Positions 28,103-36,897 are shown, counted from the first letter of the stretch. The stretch: DNA of 64,000 nt from Oscillatoria sp. FACHB-1407 (GCF_014697545.1 NZ_JACJSA010000014.1:1-64000), one strand, 5' to 3'. A program made the numbers and translations. The notes: generated from the letters alone by a model not told the origin.

Positions 28103-28969
28103 CTAACTTTTGTTGACTGCCCAGGGAACAGTCAGCTTAAAGATCAGCTTAAAGATGCAGTCAATGCCCAGTCCAATTAAGCCAATCAGAATGATACCAA
28201 CAAAGATTTCATCTGTCTTTAAAAAGCGTTGAGCCATCATGATCATGTTGCCTAACCCTGAGTTGGCTCCAACTAACTCCGCTACTACAACAAAGTTCCA
28301 GGCTCCAGCAACATTAATTCGCAAGGTGTCAATAATATTGGGCAGTGTTGCTGGAAAGATGACATGTAAAAACACATCTTTGCGGTTGACCCCCATGGTG
28401 TAAGCGGCTCTCAGGAAATCATTTGGGATAAATTTGACTGCATCGGCAATCATTAACGTGTTATAGAAGAAGCTACCCAGGAAAATAATCACCACTTTTG
28501 AGGGTTCTCCCAATCCCACCCACAAAATGATCAGTGGAATGAAGGCAGCCGCAGGCATGTATCGGAGGAGAGCAACAATGGGTTCAAATAGCCCCTCCAT
28601 GCTTTTGAAAGTGCCGATTAGCAGCCCCAACGGAATGCTAATCAACGCGGACATTAGAAACCCCCACGCCACTCTAGAAATGCTTGTCAGCGCATGATGA
28701 ATCAATTCGCCACTTTGCAATAGGGCGATCGCTTGTTGAATCACTCCAGTTGGAGTTGGGAGAAACAATGGCTCTACAAATCCTCCGTAGGTTAACAGTG
28801 CCCATCCCAACACAGGCAACAGAAGGGAGAGTGCCACCATCATGTAATAGAGCTGTTTAGGAATATCGCTACGGATCTTCCAAAATACCGATCGCCGTTG
28901 ACGAGATGGAGTCGTCGATTGTTGCTCAGTTTTCACAATTGGAATGGATAGTGGCGTTTGAGTTTTCAT
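28103..28969 (-). CDS. ABC transporter permease (NitT/TauT type)
   Basis: An inner-membrane permease of about 288 residues with six helices and the BPD-type loop (FLRAAYTMGVNRKDVFLHVI, then FPATLPNIIDTLRINVAGAW). It is similar in layout to SsuC/TauC/NrtB proteins. The start at 28969 (MKTQTPLSIP, with GGAAA upstream) is preferred; an in-frame ATG at 29005 is also possible. It sits between the TIM-barrel and ATPase genes in one operon. Confidence 0.9.
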   Translation of the reverse strand: MKTQTPLSIPIVKTEQQSTTPSRQRRSVFWKIRSDIPKQLYYMMVALSLLLPVLGWALLTYGGFVEPLFLPTPTGVIQQAIALLQSGELIHHALTSISRVAWGFLMSALISIPLGLLIGTFKSMEGLFEPIVALLRYMPAAAFIPLIILWVGLGEPSKVVIIFLGSFFYNTLMIADAVKFIPNDFLRAAYTMGVNRKDVFLHVIFPATLPNIIDTLRINVAGAWNFVVVAELVGANSGLGNMIMMAQRFLKTDEIFVGIILIGLIGLGIDCIFKLIFKLTVPWAVNKS

Positions 28970-29067
28970 AAAAGATTTCCATTTTGTTTGCGCTGGCTTG
29001 GGCATCGAGTGACCTTGGAAGATGCGATCGCTTGCACAGGATCTTGAGTTTTTGATCGTGAATGGTA

Positions 29068-29847
29068 CTAACCAGCAACGGCTAAGATTTCATCTCGAAT
29101 TAACTGCAAAACTTCTTGTCGTTTACACTGAAACAACTCAGTTCCTTTGATTGATAGGTCACGTTGATCGTCAAATCCTAACTGCACTTCAGCTTTTAGC
29201 TCACCTGGACGAGACGACAACACATAAATACGTTGAGATAGAAATACAGCTTCTTCAACATCATGCGTCACCATAAAAATGGTTTTGTGGGTTTGTCGCC
29301 AAAGCTGCAACATAAACTCTTGCAACACCTCTTTTGTTTGAGCATCCAACGCACCAAACGGTTCATCCATCAGCAAAATGTCAGGTTCATTCGCCAGAGC
29401 ACGGGCGATCGCTACTCGTTGTTTCATGCCTCCAGACAGCGTTCTCGGAAGCGCATCTGCAAACCGAGTTAACCCAACGATTTCAAGGTAATAAGCCACC
29501 CGTTGTCGCCGCTCAGTCAGGGGAACTTTCTGCATCTTCATCCCAAATTCCACATTTTGAGCCACTGTTAACCAGGGGTAGAGTGTGTAATTTTGAAACA
29601 CCATACCCCGATTAGCTCCGGGACCATCAATTGGTTTCCCTTCTAATAAAATCTCACCAGAAGTTGGTTCTTCTAATCCGGCAATCAGATTCAGCAGTGT
29701 CGATTTGCCACAACCCGATGCCCCAACCACACAGACAAATTCATTCCGGTAAACCGTGAGATTGATGTTCTTGAGTGCAACGATCGCCCCTCGTTTGCCC
29801 GGAAAGCTTTTGTAAAGATTGCGAATAACCAATTCAGAGTGATTCAT
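29068..29847 (-). CDS. ABC transporter ATP-binding protein (NitT/TauT type)
   Basis: A 259-residue ATPase with Walker A GASGCGKST, Q-loop GMVFQNYTLYPW, signature LSGGMKQRVAIARAL, Walker B ILLMDEPFGALD and H-loop MVTHDVEEAV. It is of the SsuB/TauB/NrtD group, importers of sulfonates, nitrate or other small nitrogen or sulfur compounds. It lies 11 bases downstream of a substrate-binding protein gene and upstream of the permease gene. Confidence 0.93.
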   Translation of the reverse strand: MNHSELVIRNLYKSFPGKRGAIVALKNINLTVYRNEFVCVVGASGCGKSTLLNLIAGLEEPTSGEILLEGKPIDGPGANRGMVFQNYTLYPWLTVAQNVEFGMKMQKVPLTERRQRVAYYLEIVGLTRFADALPRTLSGGMKQRVAIARALANEPDILLMDEPFGALDAQTKEVLQEFMLQLWRQTHKTIFMVTHDVEEAVFLSQRIYVLSSRPGELKAEVQLGFDDQRDLSIKGTELFQCKRQEVLQLIRDEILAVAG

Positions 29848-29858
29848 GGTGGAACCTT

Positions 29859-30902
29859 TTATCCCTTCAAATACTGTTCAACAAAACCGCGATCGATATA
29901 CGGCTCAATCGAGTCTGGCTTACGGGTGATCAGATCTTGTTGCAGCATGAAGTCGCCAATCACCTGTGAAGAGTACAACACTGATTCCATACTGTCTCCG
30001 GGTTCAAATGCTTTGAGACACTCTTCTGGGGTTAACCAGGAAAATCCTTTTAGAATTGTGTTGTATTCTTCTAAAGAAACGCCTGCTTGTTTGGCTTCAA
30101 TGGGAAGCACCTCATCCAAATGTGTCTTGCGATAGTTCAACGTTTCATACCAAACGGTCATTAATGCCTGGATAGCCTCCGGTTGCTCGCTCAATACTTG
30201 ATCGTGAACTACCAATGGATCGGGAATAATGCCTGGAATGTCTTTGCTGGAAAAAATTACCTTTCCTTGACCCGATTGCACAGCCTGGCTGACAAACGGC
30301 TCATAAGAATAAGCACAATCCGTTTTCCCCGCAATCAACGCTGCTGTGGCTGCATCCGCCGATTGATTAACGATTTCAACTTGATCCGCCGATACACCTC
30401 CCTGTTCTAACGCTTTCAGAAAGAGCATGTGTCCGACTGTTCCAATCTCGATCGAAGCTCGTTTCCCGACTAGATCTTGCATAGAGTTGATAGCAGGTGA
30501 CACTAGGATAGCGTCTGCACCTAACGAAATATCCGTGATGGCGACAATTTTGGTTTGCAATCCGCCTGCTAAACCCGTCAACATATCTGACATTGTCATT
30601 CCAGCGACATCGACCTTTCCGGCATTAAATGCAGTCAACTGATCCGACAACACTGGAAACCAAATCACTTCTGCATTGATTCCATGAGCGGTGAAAAAAT
30701 CCTTTTCCTGTGCAACCTTCCAGGGCATAAATCCTGCCCATAAATTCATGCCAATGCGTAAAGGGCGACTTTGGGAGTTTCCAGATGAGTTAGTTGATCG
30801 ATCACTGCAACTGACGGTAGCGATCGCCGCCATTGTGGATAAAGCCGCAGATCGCAAAAATGAACGACGAGACAGAGCCGACAATGGAAGACGATCAGTC
30901 AT
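29859..30902 (-). CDS. ABC transporter substrate-binding protein, Tat-exported
   Basis: A 347-residue NMT1/TauA/SsuA-like binding protein. The N-terminus has a twin-arginine signal (LSRRSFLRSAALSTMAA) and a near-lipobox before Cys (ATVSC). The mature part begins with RIGMNLWAGFMPWKVAQEKD and includes KTDCAYSYEPFVSQAVQSGQ. I chose ATG 30902, where the signal begins. It is a tandem paralogue of the next gene (30931-31965), so the importer may have two receptors with different ligands. Confidence 0.9.
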   Translation of the reverse strand: MTDRLPLSALSRRSFLRSAALSTMAAIATVSCSDRSTNSSGNSQSRPLRIGMNLWAGFMPWKVAQEKDFFTAHGINAEVIWFPVLSDQLTAFNAGKVDVAGMTMSDMLTGLAGGLQTKIVAITDISLGADAILVSPAINSMQDLVGKRASIEIGTVGHMLFLKALEQGGVSADQVEIVNQSADAATAALIAGKTDCAYSYEPFVSQAVQSGQGKVIFSSKDIPGIIPDPLVVHDQVLSEQPEAIQALMTVWYETLNYRKTHLDEVLPIEAKQAGVSLEEYNTILKGFSWLTPEECLKAFEPGDSMESVLYSSQVIGDFMLQQDLITRKPDSIEPYIDRGFVEQYLKG

Positions 30903-30930
30903 AGGTTGATCCTTTTGAAATAGATGACAA

Positions 30931-31965
30931 CTAAGCAGGATGGCGTGACACGTAATCTTGCATAAAGCGATTGTCAATCAGCGTTGCTATATCTGGAGGA
31001 GTGGTTTGCAACAGCTTTTGCTCAACCATGAAATCTGCAACGACTTTACCTGCATGAAGCAGCGATCGCGTCGTATCCCCTGGTTTGAAGGTTTCTAATG
31101 TCTGCTGTGGGGTCAGCCATTCCAAGCCTTTTTGCAACGTGGCATAGTCCTCTACAGAGACTCCGGCTCGCTTTGCCTCAATCGCGTAGGCTTCTTGTTG
31201 ATGTTGATTGCGGAAGTCTAAAACTTGATGCCACACATCCACGAGTTTTTGCACTTCTGCACTGCGATGATCCAATAGGGATTGCTGAGCAACAACAGTA
31301 TCGGCTATCAAGCCTGGAACATCTTTGCTCGAAAAAACAACGTTCCCTTTGCCACTATTGAGGAGTTGAGTGATGAATGGGTCGTAGGAATAAGCTACAT
31401 CCAACTTGCCCGCAATAATGGCACCGATCGCGGCATCTGCCGCCATATTGACCATTGGTACAGATTGAGGATCAATGCCATTGTGAGCCAGAGCTTGCAG
31501 AAATAATAAATGACCAATCGTAGCGACCTCAACCCCTGCTTGCTTGCCAACAAAGTCTTGAACCGAATTAATCGAATTGGAGGCAACGATCGCATCTGCA
31601 CCCGCCGATACATCAGGCATCAGAATTAGCTTACAAGGTACTCCATTGGAGTTGCTCATAAACAGATCGTTTAAAGTTAGATTAGCAATGTCGATCTTGC
31701 CTGCGTTGAACGCATTGATCTGATCTCCCAGGACTTGAAACCAAAGAATTTCGGCGTTGATACCAGCTGCCTTAAACAATTCCTGTTCTTCAGCAATTTG
31801 CCAGGGAATGGCTCCAGGCCACAAATTTAATCCCAATCGAATGGGCTGATCCGAGGATGCAGATGAAGATAGATTGTGCCGACTACAACCTGCGGTGATT
31901 AGCGTAGATGCAGTTGCTAAAGCAGACGATCGAATAAATGAGCGACGAGAAAACAGATGAGGCAT
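30931..31965 (-). CDS. ABC transporter substrate-binding protein, Tat-exported, paralogue
   Basis: A 344-residue protein closely similar in design to its neighbour: twin-arginine signal FSRRSFIRSSALATAS, a lipobox-like TAGC, RLGLNLWPGAIPWQIAEEQE, and KLDVAYSYDPFITQLLNSGK. I chose ATG 31965 because the signal starts there. It is 28 bases upstream of its paralogue, between the SDR gene and the rest of the importer operon. The residues that differ between the two ligand pockets cannot be judged by eye. Confidence 0.9.
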   Translation of the reverse strand: MPHLFSRRSFIRSSALATASTLITAGCSRHNLSSSASSDQPIRLGLNLWPGAIPWQIAEEQELFKAAGINAEILWFQVLGDQINAFNAGKIDIANLTLNDLFMSNSNGVPCKLILMPDVSAGADAIVASNSINSVQDFVGKQAGVEVATIGHLLFLQALAHNGIDPQSVPMVNMAADAAIGAIIAGKLDVAYSYDPFITQLLNSGKGNVVFSSKDVPGLIADTVVAQQSLLDHRSAEVQKLVDVWHQVLDFRNQHQQEAYAIEAKRAGVSVEDYATLQKGLEWLTPQQTLETFKPGDTTRSLLHAGKVVADFMVEQKLLQTTPPDIATLIDNRFMQDYVSRHPA

Positions 31966-32027
31966 ACAAAATGTGCTCCCAAAAGGTGAACCAAACAATG
32001 CAGCGAACCAACACCAGCCAACAAATT

Positions 32028-32789
32028 CTAAAGAGTTGTTCGTCCTCCATCAGCCACAATCGCCGCACCGTGGACAAACACAGCATCATCACTGGCAAGA
32101 AACAGTGCAACGCGAGCGATATCATCAGGTGCGCCTAACCGCCCAACTGGGATCGATTGAATCGTGGCAACTTCTTCTGCTGTTGGGTTGCTTGCCAGAT
32201 TAAATTCAGCCTGAAGCATGGGCGTTTGAATGGGACCGGGGCAAATGGCGTTAATCCGAATTCCTTTGGCAGCCCACTCGACCGATAGGGCGCGAGTGAA
32301 TGCCAACACACCTCCTTTAGTGGCACAGTAGGCCGTGTAGAGCGACTGACCGACGATCGCTAATTCAGAAGCCGTGTTGATAATCACACCGCCCCCTTGC
32401 TGCACCATCGGCGGAATGGCATGTTTGCAACCAAAAAATACACCTTTGAGATTGATATTAAACAACAAATCCCAATCGGCTTCTGTGGTTTCAGTGATGG
32501 GTTTGAGAATCGAAATTCCGGCATTGTTATGCAATACGTCTAATCGCCCAAATTGCTGAATAGTCGTGGCGATCGCATCTACAACTTGTTGTTCTTGCGT
32601 CACATCAACTGCAATTGCGTGACCCGTTCCGCCTGTCTGTTCTATTAAATATTGAGTTTTTTCGGCGGCTTCTAAATTGCGATCAGCGATCACAACAATC
32701 GCCCCTTCACTGGCAAATCTCAAAGCAACAGCCTGTCCAATTCCTGATCCAGCCCCGGTAATGAGACTGACTTTGTCCTTTAATCTCAC
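32028..32789 (-). CDS. SDR-family oxidoreductase, first gene of importer operon
   Basis: A 253-residue classical SDR with ITGAGSGIGQA, the NNAG motif, NTASE (Ser region), the catalytic YCATK, and the C-terminal DDAVFVHGAAIVADGGRTTL. It starts with GTG at 32789, after GAGG ten bases upstream, and is 62 bases ahead of the first substrate-binding protein gene. Being first in the operon, it probably oxidises or reduces the imported compound. An NtcA-like promoter lies just upstream. Confidence 0.9.
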   Translation of the reverse strand: MRLKDKVSLITGAGSGIGQAVALRFASEGAIVVIADRNLEAAEKTQYLIEQTGGTGHAIAVDVTQEQQVVDAIATTIQQFGRLDVLHNNAGISILKPITETTEADWDLLFNINLKGVFFGCKHAIPPMVQQGGGVIINTASELAIVGQSLYTAYCATKGGVLAFTRALSVEWAAKGIRINAICPGPIQTPMLQAEFNLASNPTAEEVATIQSIPVGRLGAPDDIARVALFLASDDAVFVHGAAIVADGGRTTL

Positions 32790-32821
32790 AGTCTTGCCTC
32801 AGACGTGTTGTGTTGGTGATG

Positions 32822-32863
32822 AGCATAGACCGGAGAAATTAAATGAATTGTGATGGCAGTTAC
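32822..32863 (-). promoter_or_regulatory. NtcA-activated-type promoter candidate
   Basis: On the minus strand, GTA-N8-CAC (positions 32863-32850) is one base from the NtcA consensus GTA-N8-TAC. It is followed after exactly 22 bases by TATGCT (32827-32822), a TAN3T -10 box. That spacing is the classic NtcA class II layout. The predicted start lies about 26 bases before the GTG of the SDR that heads the importer operon. The motif is seen; regulation by nitrogen is inferred. Confidence 0.5.
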
Positions 32864-33505
32864 ATTATCTCAAAATTTTTACTAAATCCACAATTTTAAA
32901 GTTCAAGAGCTTGCGTTTTTTGTGTTTACGAATCAATTAATTCATGAATCATGAACAGAATAAATTTTTCATTTAGAAATCATGAATTTAAAAACTTTAC
33001 ATTTCAAATCACAATAAGCATCACCTGATGGTTAAAAACGGCTGTGCTAAAGGATTTGATGTATATTCAAAGTTTGTCTGATTAAATTATCCTAGTTTGA
33101 GCAACATCAATAGACGGATGCAGCGATCGCCTATACCAGCGTTATAACCTTTGCGATCAACGCGATCGCTGCACTCATCCAGATCAAATAACCCAGCCCG
33201 TCAGGCACATATCGCGTTCATAAAACAACAAATGTTTTGATATTTGATTCAGAATTTAGTAGGCGATCGACCGTTTAACTCATTTGTAGCGCAAGTAACG
33301 AATTATTTTCTCAGTCTTGAATAGCCTTGCAACAGGGTTGATTTACGTTAGTCGTTAAAACTTAGGAATAAGCAGTAAATCGCCTGGTTTCTGTGGATGC
33401 GTTGTGGCTCTCCCTAACCAATCAATCCCCTAACGCAATCCGTCATGTTGCATCAACGTATCCTACAGATTCCAAACATCATTTGAACCAATCAGGAGTT
33501 TTAGT
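32864..33505. other. Divergent intergenic region, no gene
   Basis: This AT-rich stretch between the importer operon and the deacetylase gene holds no supported gene. It contains CATGAATCATGA-type repeats (ATTCATGAATCATGAAC near 32940-32956 and AATCATGAATTT near 32989-33000) and HIP1 sites (near 33122 and 33165). Two regulator half-sites of this kind could serve a dimeric regulator such as the Lrp/AsnC protein, but this is speculative. Confidence 0.35.
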
Positions 33506-34345
33506 ATGCCGTTTGCTTGGGCTGCGGGTGTCCGTTGTGCTGCTGTGCTCAGCTTTGATGTGGATGGTGAGTCTGGAATGCTTCAGGCTGATCCTAAAAA
33601 TAAGAATCGGCTCTCGGTTATGTCATGGGCACGCTATGGTCCTAAAGTTGGAGTCCCTCGAATCTTAGATATGCTTGAAGCAAAAGGGGTAAAAGCCACC
33701 TTTTTTGTTCCGGGTTACACCGCCGAACTCTATCCTGACTTGGTTAAGCGGATTCATGACGAAGGACACGAGGTTGGAGCACACGGCTATCTACACGAAC
33801 CCGTGTCTACCCTTGACCCAATTCAAGAAGAAGCGGCCTTAGTAAAAACTTGTACCATCTTGGAGCAAATCACAGGTCGTAAACCCGTAGGATATCGTGC
33901 TCCTTTGTGGGAGGTAAACCCTTGCTCAGCGGAGATTTTAGCTCGTCATGGATTGATCTATGACTCTTCTTTAATGGATGACGATCGCCCCTACACCTTC
34001 TCAACACCTGCCGGGGATTTGGTGCAGATCCCTGTTCATTGGACAAACGACGATTGGGAACAGTTTGCCTTTTTGTATGAACCTCGCATCGGTAGTGGTG
34101 TCATCGAAAGTTGTGAAAAAGCACTCCAGGTTTGGAAAGAAGAATTTGATGGGATGCACCGCTATGGTGGAGCCTTTGTGTTAACCATGCATCCTGAATT
34201 GATTGGTCGTCCGGCACGAGTCATGATGCTAGAGCAATTAATCGATCACATGCGATCGCGTGATGGGGTATGGCTAACCACCTGTGAGGAAATCGCTCAC
34301 TACCAAATCAGTCGCTCCGCTGCACTCGCCAGTACGGAGGTCTAG
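33506..34345 (+). CDS. NodB-type polysaccharide deacetylase/cyclic-imidase-like protein
   Basis: A 279-residue NodB-fold metal hydrolase. The first motif is LSFDVDGE, the His-containing motif is EVGAHGYLHEPV, and later motifs are GYRAPLWEV and LTMHPELIGR. The style (DVDGE; YGPKVGVPRILDMLE; KATFFVPGYTAELYP) is close to the HpPgdA/PuuE-like group. That group includes peptidoglycan deacetylases and cyclic amide or imide hydrolases. With no signal peptide and a transporter next door, a cytoplasmic amide or imide hydrolase is more plausible here. It is co-transcribed with the membrane oxygenase that starts three bases later. Confidence 0.82.
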   Translation: MPFAWAAGVRCAAVLSFDVDGESGMLQADPKNKNRLSVMSWARYGPKVGVPRILDMLEAKGVKATFFVPGYTAELYPDLVKRIHDEGHEVGAHGYLHEPVSTLDPIQEEAALVKTCTILEQITGRKPVGYRAPLWEVNPCSAEILARHGLIYDSSLMDDDRPYTFSTPAGDLVQIPVHWTNDDWEQFAFLYEPRIGSGVIESCEKALQVWKEEFDGMHRYGGAFVLTMHPELIGRPARVMMLEQLIDHMRSRDGVWLTTCEEIAHYQISRSAALASTEV

Positions 34346-34348
34346 GGA

Positions 34349-35341
34349 ATGACAGTTTCATCTCCGCTCGTCTCACCCCTATTCAAGAATGTGGGAGCGA
34401 TCGCCTATACCTTCGCTATGTATGCTCTAGGTATTGGGTTGATCCTTGTGCAACCGTGGCAACTGAATGGGTTGGGTGTTGTTCTACTGGTTCACGCACT
34501 TGTTCTTTCCGCAACGTTTACCCACGAATTCATTCACGGCAATATCTTTAAAGATCGGCGGCTAAACGCCTTTTGGGGACAGGTGATGACCCACCTCAAT
34601 GGGGGATGTTACGCCACTTGGGATGCCCTGGTCGAACATCACTTCAACCATCATTTGCATCATGCTGATTTTGTTGGATTTGATTTTCTCAAATACTTCA
34701 ATACCATGAATCCGTGGCTCCGCTCCATTTATGTAGTACTGGAATGGTTGTACTTTCCTATCTTTGAATTTGAACTGCGCTGGCGGGTGATCTTAGCTCC
34801 CTGGCTTGAGCCTGAGAAACGATCGCTGCGTTGGCGAGCGATCGCATTGATGCTCTATCGTACAACTCTATTCATACTCCTTGCCTGGATTTCCTTGAAA
34901 GGATTAGTGCTCTATTTTGTAGCGTACATCTCGTTTGTCAACATCATGCGATTTGCTGATGCGTTTCACCACACATACGAATACGCTATCGTTGGACAAG
35001 CTTTTCCTAAGCGCGATCGCACCTATGAACAGGAACATACGTTTTCTAATTTGGTGTCTATCAAGTATCCCTGGCTCAACTTACTTTTTCTCAATTTTGG
35101 CTATCACAACGCCCACCACCACAACATGAGTTGTCCCTGGTATGAACTTCCAGAATTACACCAAAAGCTTTATAGCGAGAAGGGAGGGGGATTGTTACCG
35201 CTACCTCAGTTAGTTAGTAACTACCATCACTTTCGGTTGTATCGTTTGTTCTCTGGGCAAGGAGACGCCATTCTCGATGAAGGTACAACGCCTGGTTCGT
35301 TTACAGGTGGCGTTGGCGTTTCTTTTCTCACCCCTCCGTAG
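34349..35341 (+). CDS. Membrane di-iron desaturase/hydroxylase-like protein, paralogue
   Basis: A 330-residue membrane protein with the same three histidine clusters as 25702-26763: HEFIHGN (about residue 60), EHHFNHHLHHADF (about 95) and GYHNAHHHNMSCPWYELPEL (about 252). It starts three bases after the deacetylase stop codon, which strongly suggests translational coupling and a shared pathway. Expected activity is O2-dependent hydroxylation or desaturation at a di-iron site. The two paralogues bracket the importer operon. Confidence 0.85.
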   Translation: MTVSSPLVSPLFKNVGAIAYTFAMYALGIGLILVQPWQLNGLGVVLLVHALVLSATFTHEFIHGNIFKDRRLNAFWGQVMTHLNGGCYATWDALVEHHFNHHLHHADFVGFDFLKYFNTMNPWLRSIYVVLEWLYFPIFEFELRWRVILAPWLEPEKRSLRWRAIALMLYRTTLFILLAWISLKGLVLYFVAYISFVNIMRFADAFHHTYEYAIVGQAFPKRDRTYEQEHTFSNLVSIKYPWLNLLFLNFGYHNAHHHNMSCPWYELPELHQKLYSEKGGGLLPLPQLVSNYHHFRLYRLFSGQGDAILDEGTTPGSFTGGVGVSFLTPP

Positions 35342-35381
35342 CAAACTCACTCCATGAGATTTAACAATGGTAATGCCAATT

Positions 35382-35443
35382 GCGACTGAGCAGTAAAAAT
35401 TGCACAATATAAACCTTTGGAGCCCTTATCATTTAGGGCTTTC
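35382..35443. repeat. Repeat with ACTGAGCAGTAAAAA core, copy 2
   Basis: GACTGAGCAGTAAAAATTGC, ATAAACCTTTGGAGCCC and the hairpin AGCCCT-TATCATTT-AGGGCT (35421-35440) match, in order, the repeat at 9396-9482. It begins about 40 bases after the membrane oxygenase gene and abuts the broken end of a minus-strand SDR relic. The hairpin could also act as a terminator for the upstream operon. Confidence 0.55.
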
Positions 35444-35571
35444 AACTGTTCTAATTTACGTGCTGTAATAATCACCCGATCGCCATGCTTGAGAACTGTT
35501 TCAGTGAGCGATCGCCCTAACCCAGTTGAGCTACCTGTAATGAACTAAACCCTTGCATAGTTGTTAGCCAT
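35444..35571 (-). pseudogene. SDR N-terminal relic
   Basis: From ATG 35571 the minus strand reads MANNYARV, a TAG stop, then FITGSSTGLGRSLTETVLKH and GDRVIITARKLEQLKAL. This is the cofactor-binding start of an SDR in which a Trp codon has become TAG. A ribosome site, TCTCCAGGAG, precedes the ATG. Homology ends at the short repeat at 35382-35443, so everything after about residue 40 is gone. Confidence 0.7.
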
Positions 35572-35627
35572 GTTAATCTCCTGGAGATAGAAAATGTGAC
35601 TGTATGTGAAGAAATTGAGTTCAGCGA

Positions 35628-36563
35628 TTACACCAGATGCTTCTGCATGAAGGGGACAACGGCATCGATCGCTTTGTACATTTCAGGTGCAACATCATAG
35701 AAATTGAAGTGATACCCTTCTGACCACACCAATTCTTTTTCACTCTGCACCAACTCATAAAACTTACGGGCTTGAGCCGGAATCAAAGCATCATCGGTAC
35801 TAAATACCAACACTGGAATTGTGATTTTAGAGGCTTGACTGATCGGATCAAATACCTCAACCCATTCATCCCAGGCACCCCAAAAAATCGCATTCTTCCA
35901 GTTAGGAATACTGCCACCACGATGCAAATCGAAATAATACTCACCGGGAGTGAGATTAAACCCTTCAACTTCTGGCGTGTTGGTAAAAATTTGAGTGGTC
36001 AGGAAGTCACCAGATTGCTCAAATCGCTGACGGGCATCTTCGGCTCGTTTTCGATTATGCTCCAACGTTTCCTTGCCCCAAAAGGGTTCTGCTAATGCCG
36101 GTTCGTACATCCAGGGAACCACCGCAGCCACGGCAGCGAGGCGATCGTCTTGAGCTGCAAGATACGCCGCATTGCCACCAGATGTGCAGATTCCCACCAT
36201 ACCAATTTTGTCTACAAAAGGTAGTGTTTTGAGGTAGGAAACTGCTGCTTGCAAATCTTTCAGTTTGCCTGCTACGTTCTCATTCTGGCGCGGTAGGCCT
36301 TCACTTTCGCCATAAGAGGCATAGTCAAACGCAAGAACCACAAATCCTTCTTGGGCTAACAGTCGAGCATAATTATCAGGCATCATTTCTTTGACAGAAC
36401 TGATTGAACCCTGACAGATCAGTGTTGGATATTTGAGTGTGGAATCAAAATTAGGAGGTGTAAACAAATGTCCAACTAATTTCAACTCATCTCGCTGGAA
36501 ACTAATTTTTTGTTTGGTGATGGATTGCATAAAAGTGTTGTACTTGAGGACGGATTGAGTCAT
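35628..36563 (-). CDS. Alpha/beta-hydrolase (dienelactone-hydrolase-like)
   Basis: A hydrolase of about 311 residues: FQRDELKLVGHLFTPPNF, then LAFDYASYGESEG, the nucleophile elbow GMVGICTSGGNAAYLA (a GICTSGG variant of GxSxG), the acid region LVFSTDDALIPAQ, and the catalytic His in SEGYHFNFYD. I chose ATG 36563; the frame extends to 36953 but its first 130 codons cross repeats and show no homology. The next in-frame Met (36530) is an alternative. The substrate is unknown; relatives cleave esters or lactones. Confidence 0.85.
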   Translation of the reverse strand: MTQSVLKYNTFMQSITKQKISFQRDELKLVGHLFTPPNFDSTLKYPTLICQGSISSVKEMMPDNYARLLAQEGFVVLAFDYASYGESEGLPRQNENVAGKLKDLQAAVSYLKTLPFVDKIGMVGICTSGGNAAYLAAQDDRLAAVAAVVPWMYEPALAEPFWGKETLEHNRKRAEDARQRFEQSGDFLTTQIFTNTPEVEGFNLTPGEYYFDLHRGGSIPNWKNAIFWGAWDEWVEVFDPISQASKITIPVLVFSTDDALIPAQARKFYELVQSEKELVWSEGYHFNFYDVAPEMYKAIDAVVPFMQKHLV

Positions 36564-36592
36564 TACATTCACTGGAGAAGGTTCTAAAGAGT

Positions 36593-36815
36593 TTATAGAG
36601 TCATGTATTGAGATAGCTGCATTGCCTGTTGCCGCAACCGCTGGGCAGACTGGGTAAAATCGTAGGTTGGATAAACCTCCAGTGCGATAGGCTCTCCCGT
36701 TTGGATTAGTCGTGTTTGAGTTGCAATCAGAGTGATTGAAGCGATAACAATGTGGTATGGGCTGATTGACTGACAAAAGTTCTGAAACCCTTGACATTCC
36801 CTGCTGTGGCTGGTG
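36593..36815 (-). other. Unidentified coding-like remnant
   Basis: A minus-strand frame ending at TAA 36593 reads SPYHIVIASITLIATQTRLI, QTGEPIALEVYPTYDFTQSA, QRLRQQAMQLSQYMTL. It has protein-like composition and continues for over 60 codons. It overlaps, in another frame, the upstream extension of the hydrolase frame. I do not recognise the family; it may be the end of a lost gene. Confidence 0.3.
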
Positions 36816-36879
36816 AATGGAATTCGCGCCTATCCGATCGAAGTCCCCTGCGCGGACTGGATGCATCCAGGTTTTCTGT

Positions 36880-36897
36880 AACCCGCGTCGGCGGGTT
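36880..36897 (+). terminator. Hairpin AACCCGC-GTCG-GCGGGTT with T-rich tail
   Basis: A perfect seven-base-pair stem with a four-base loop is followed by TTGTTCTTAT. It has the shape of an intrinsic terminator on the plus strand but follows no plus-strand gene. It may instead belong to a dispersed repeat, as the flanking bases (GGATGCATCC and CCTGCGCGG) are also palindromic. Confidence 0.3.
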
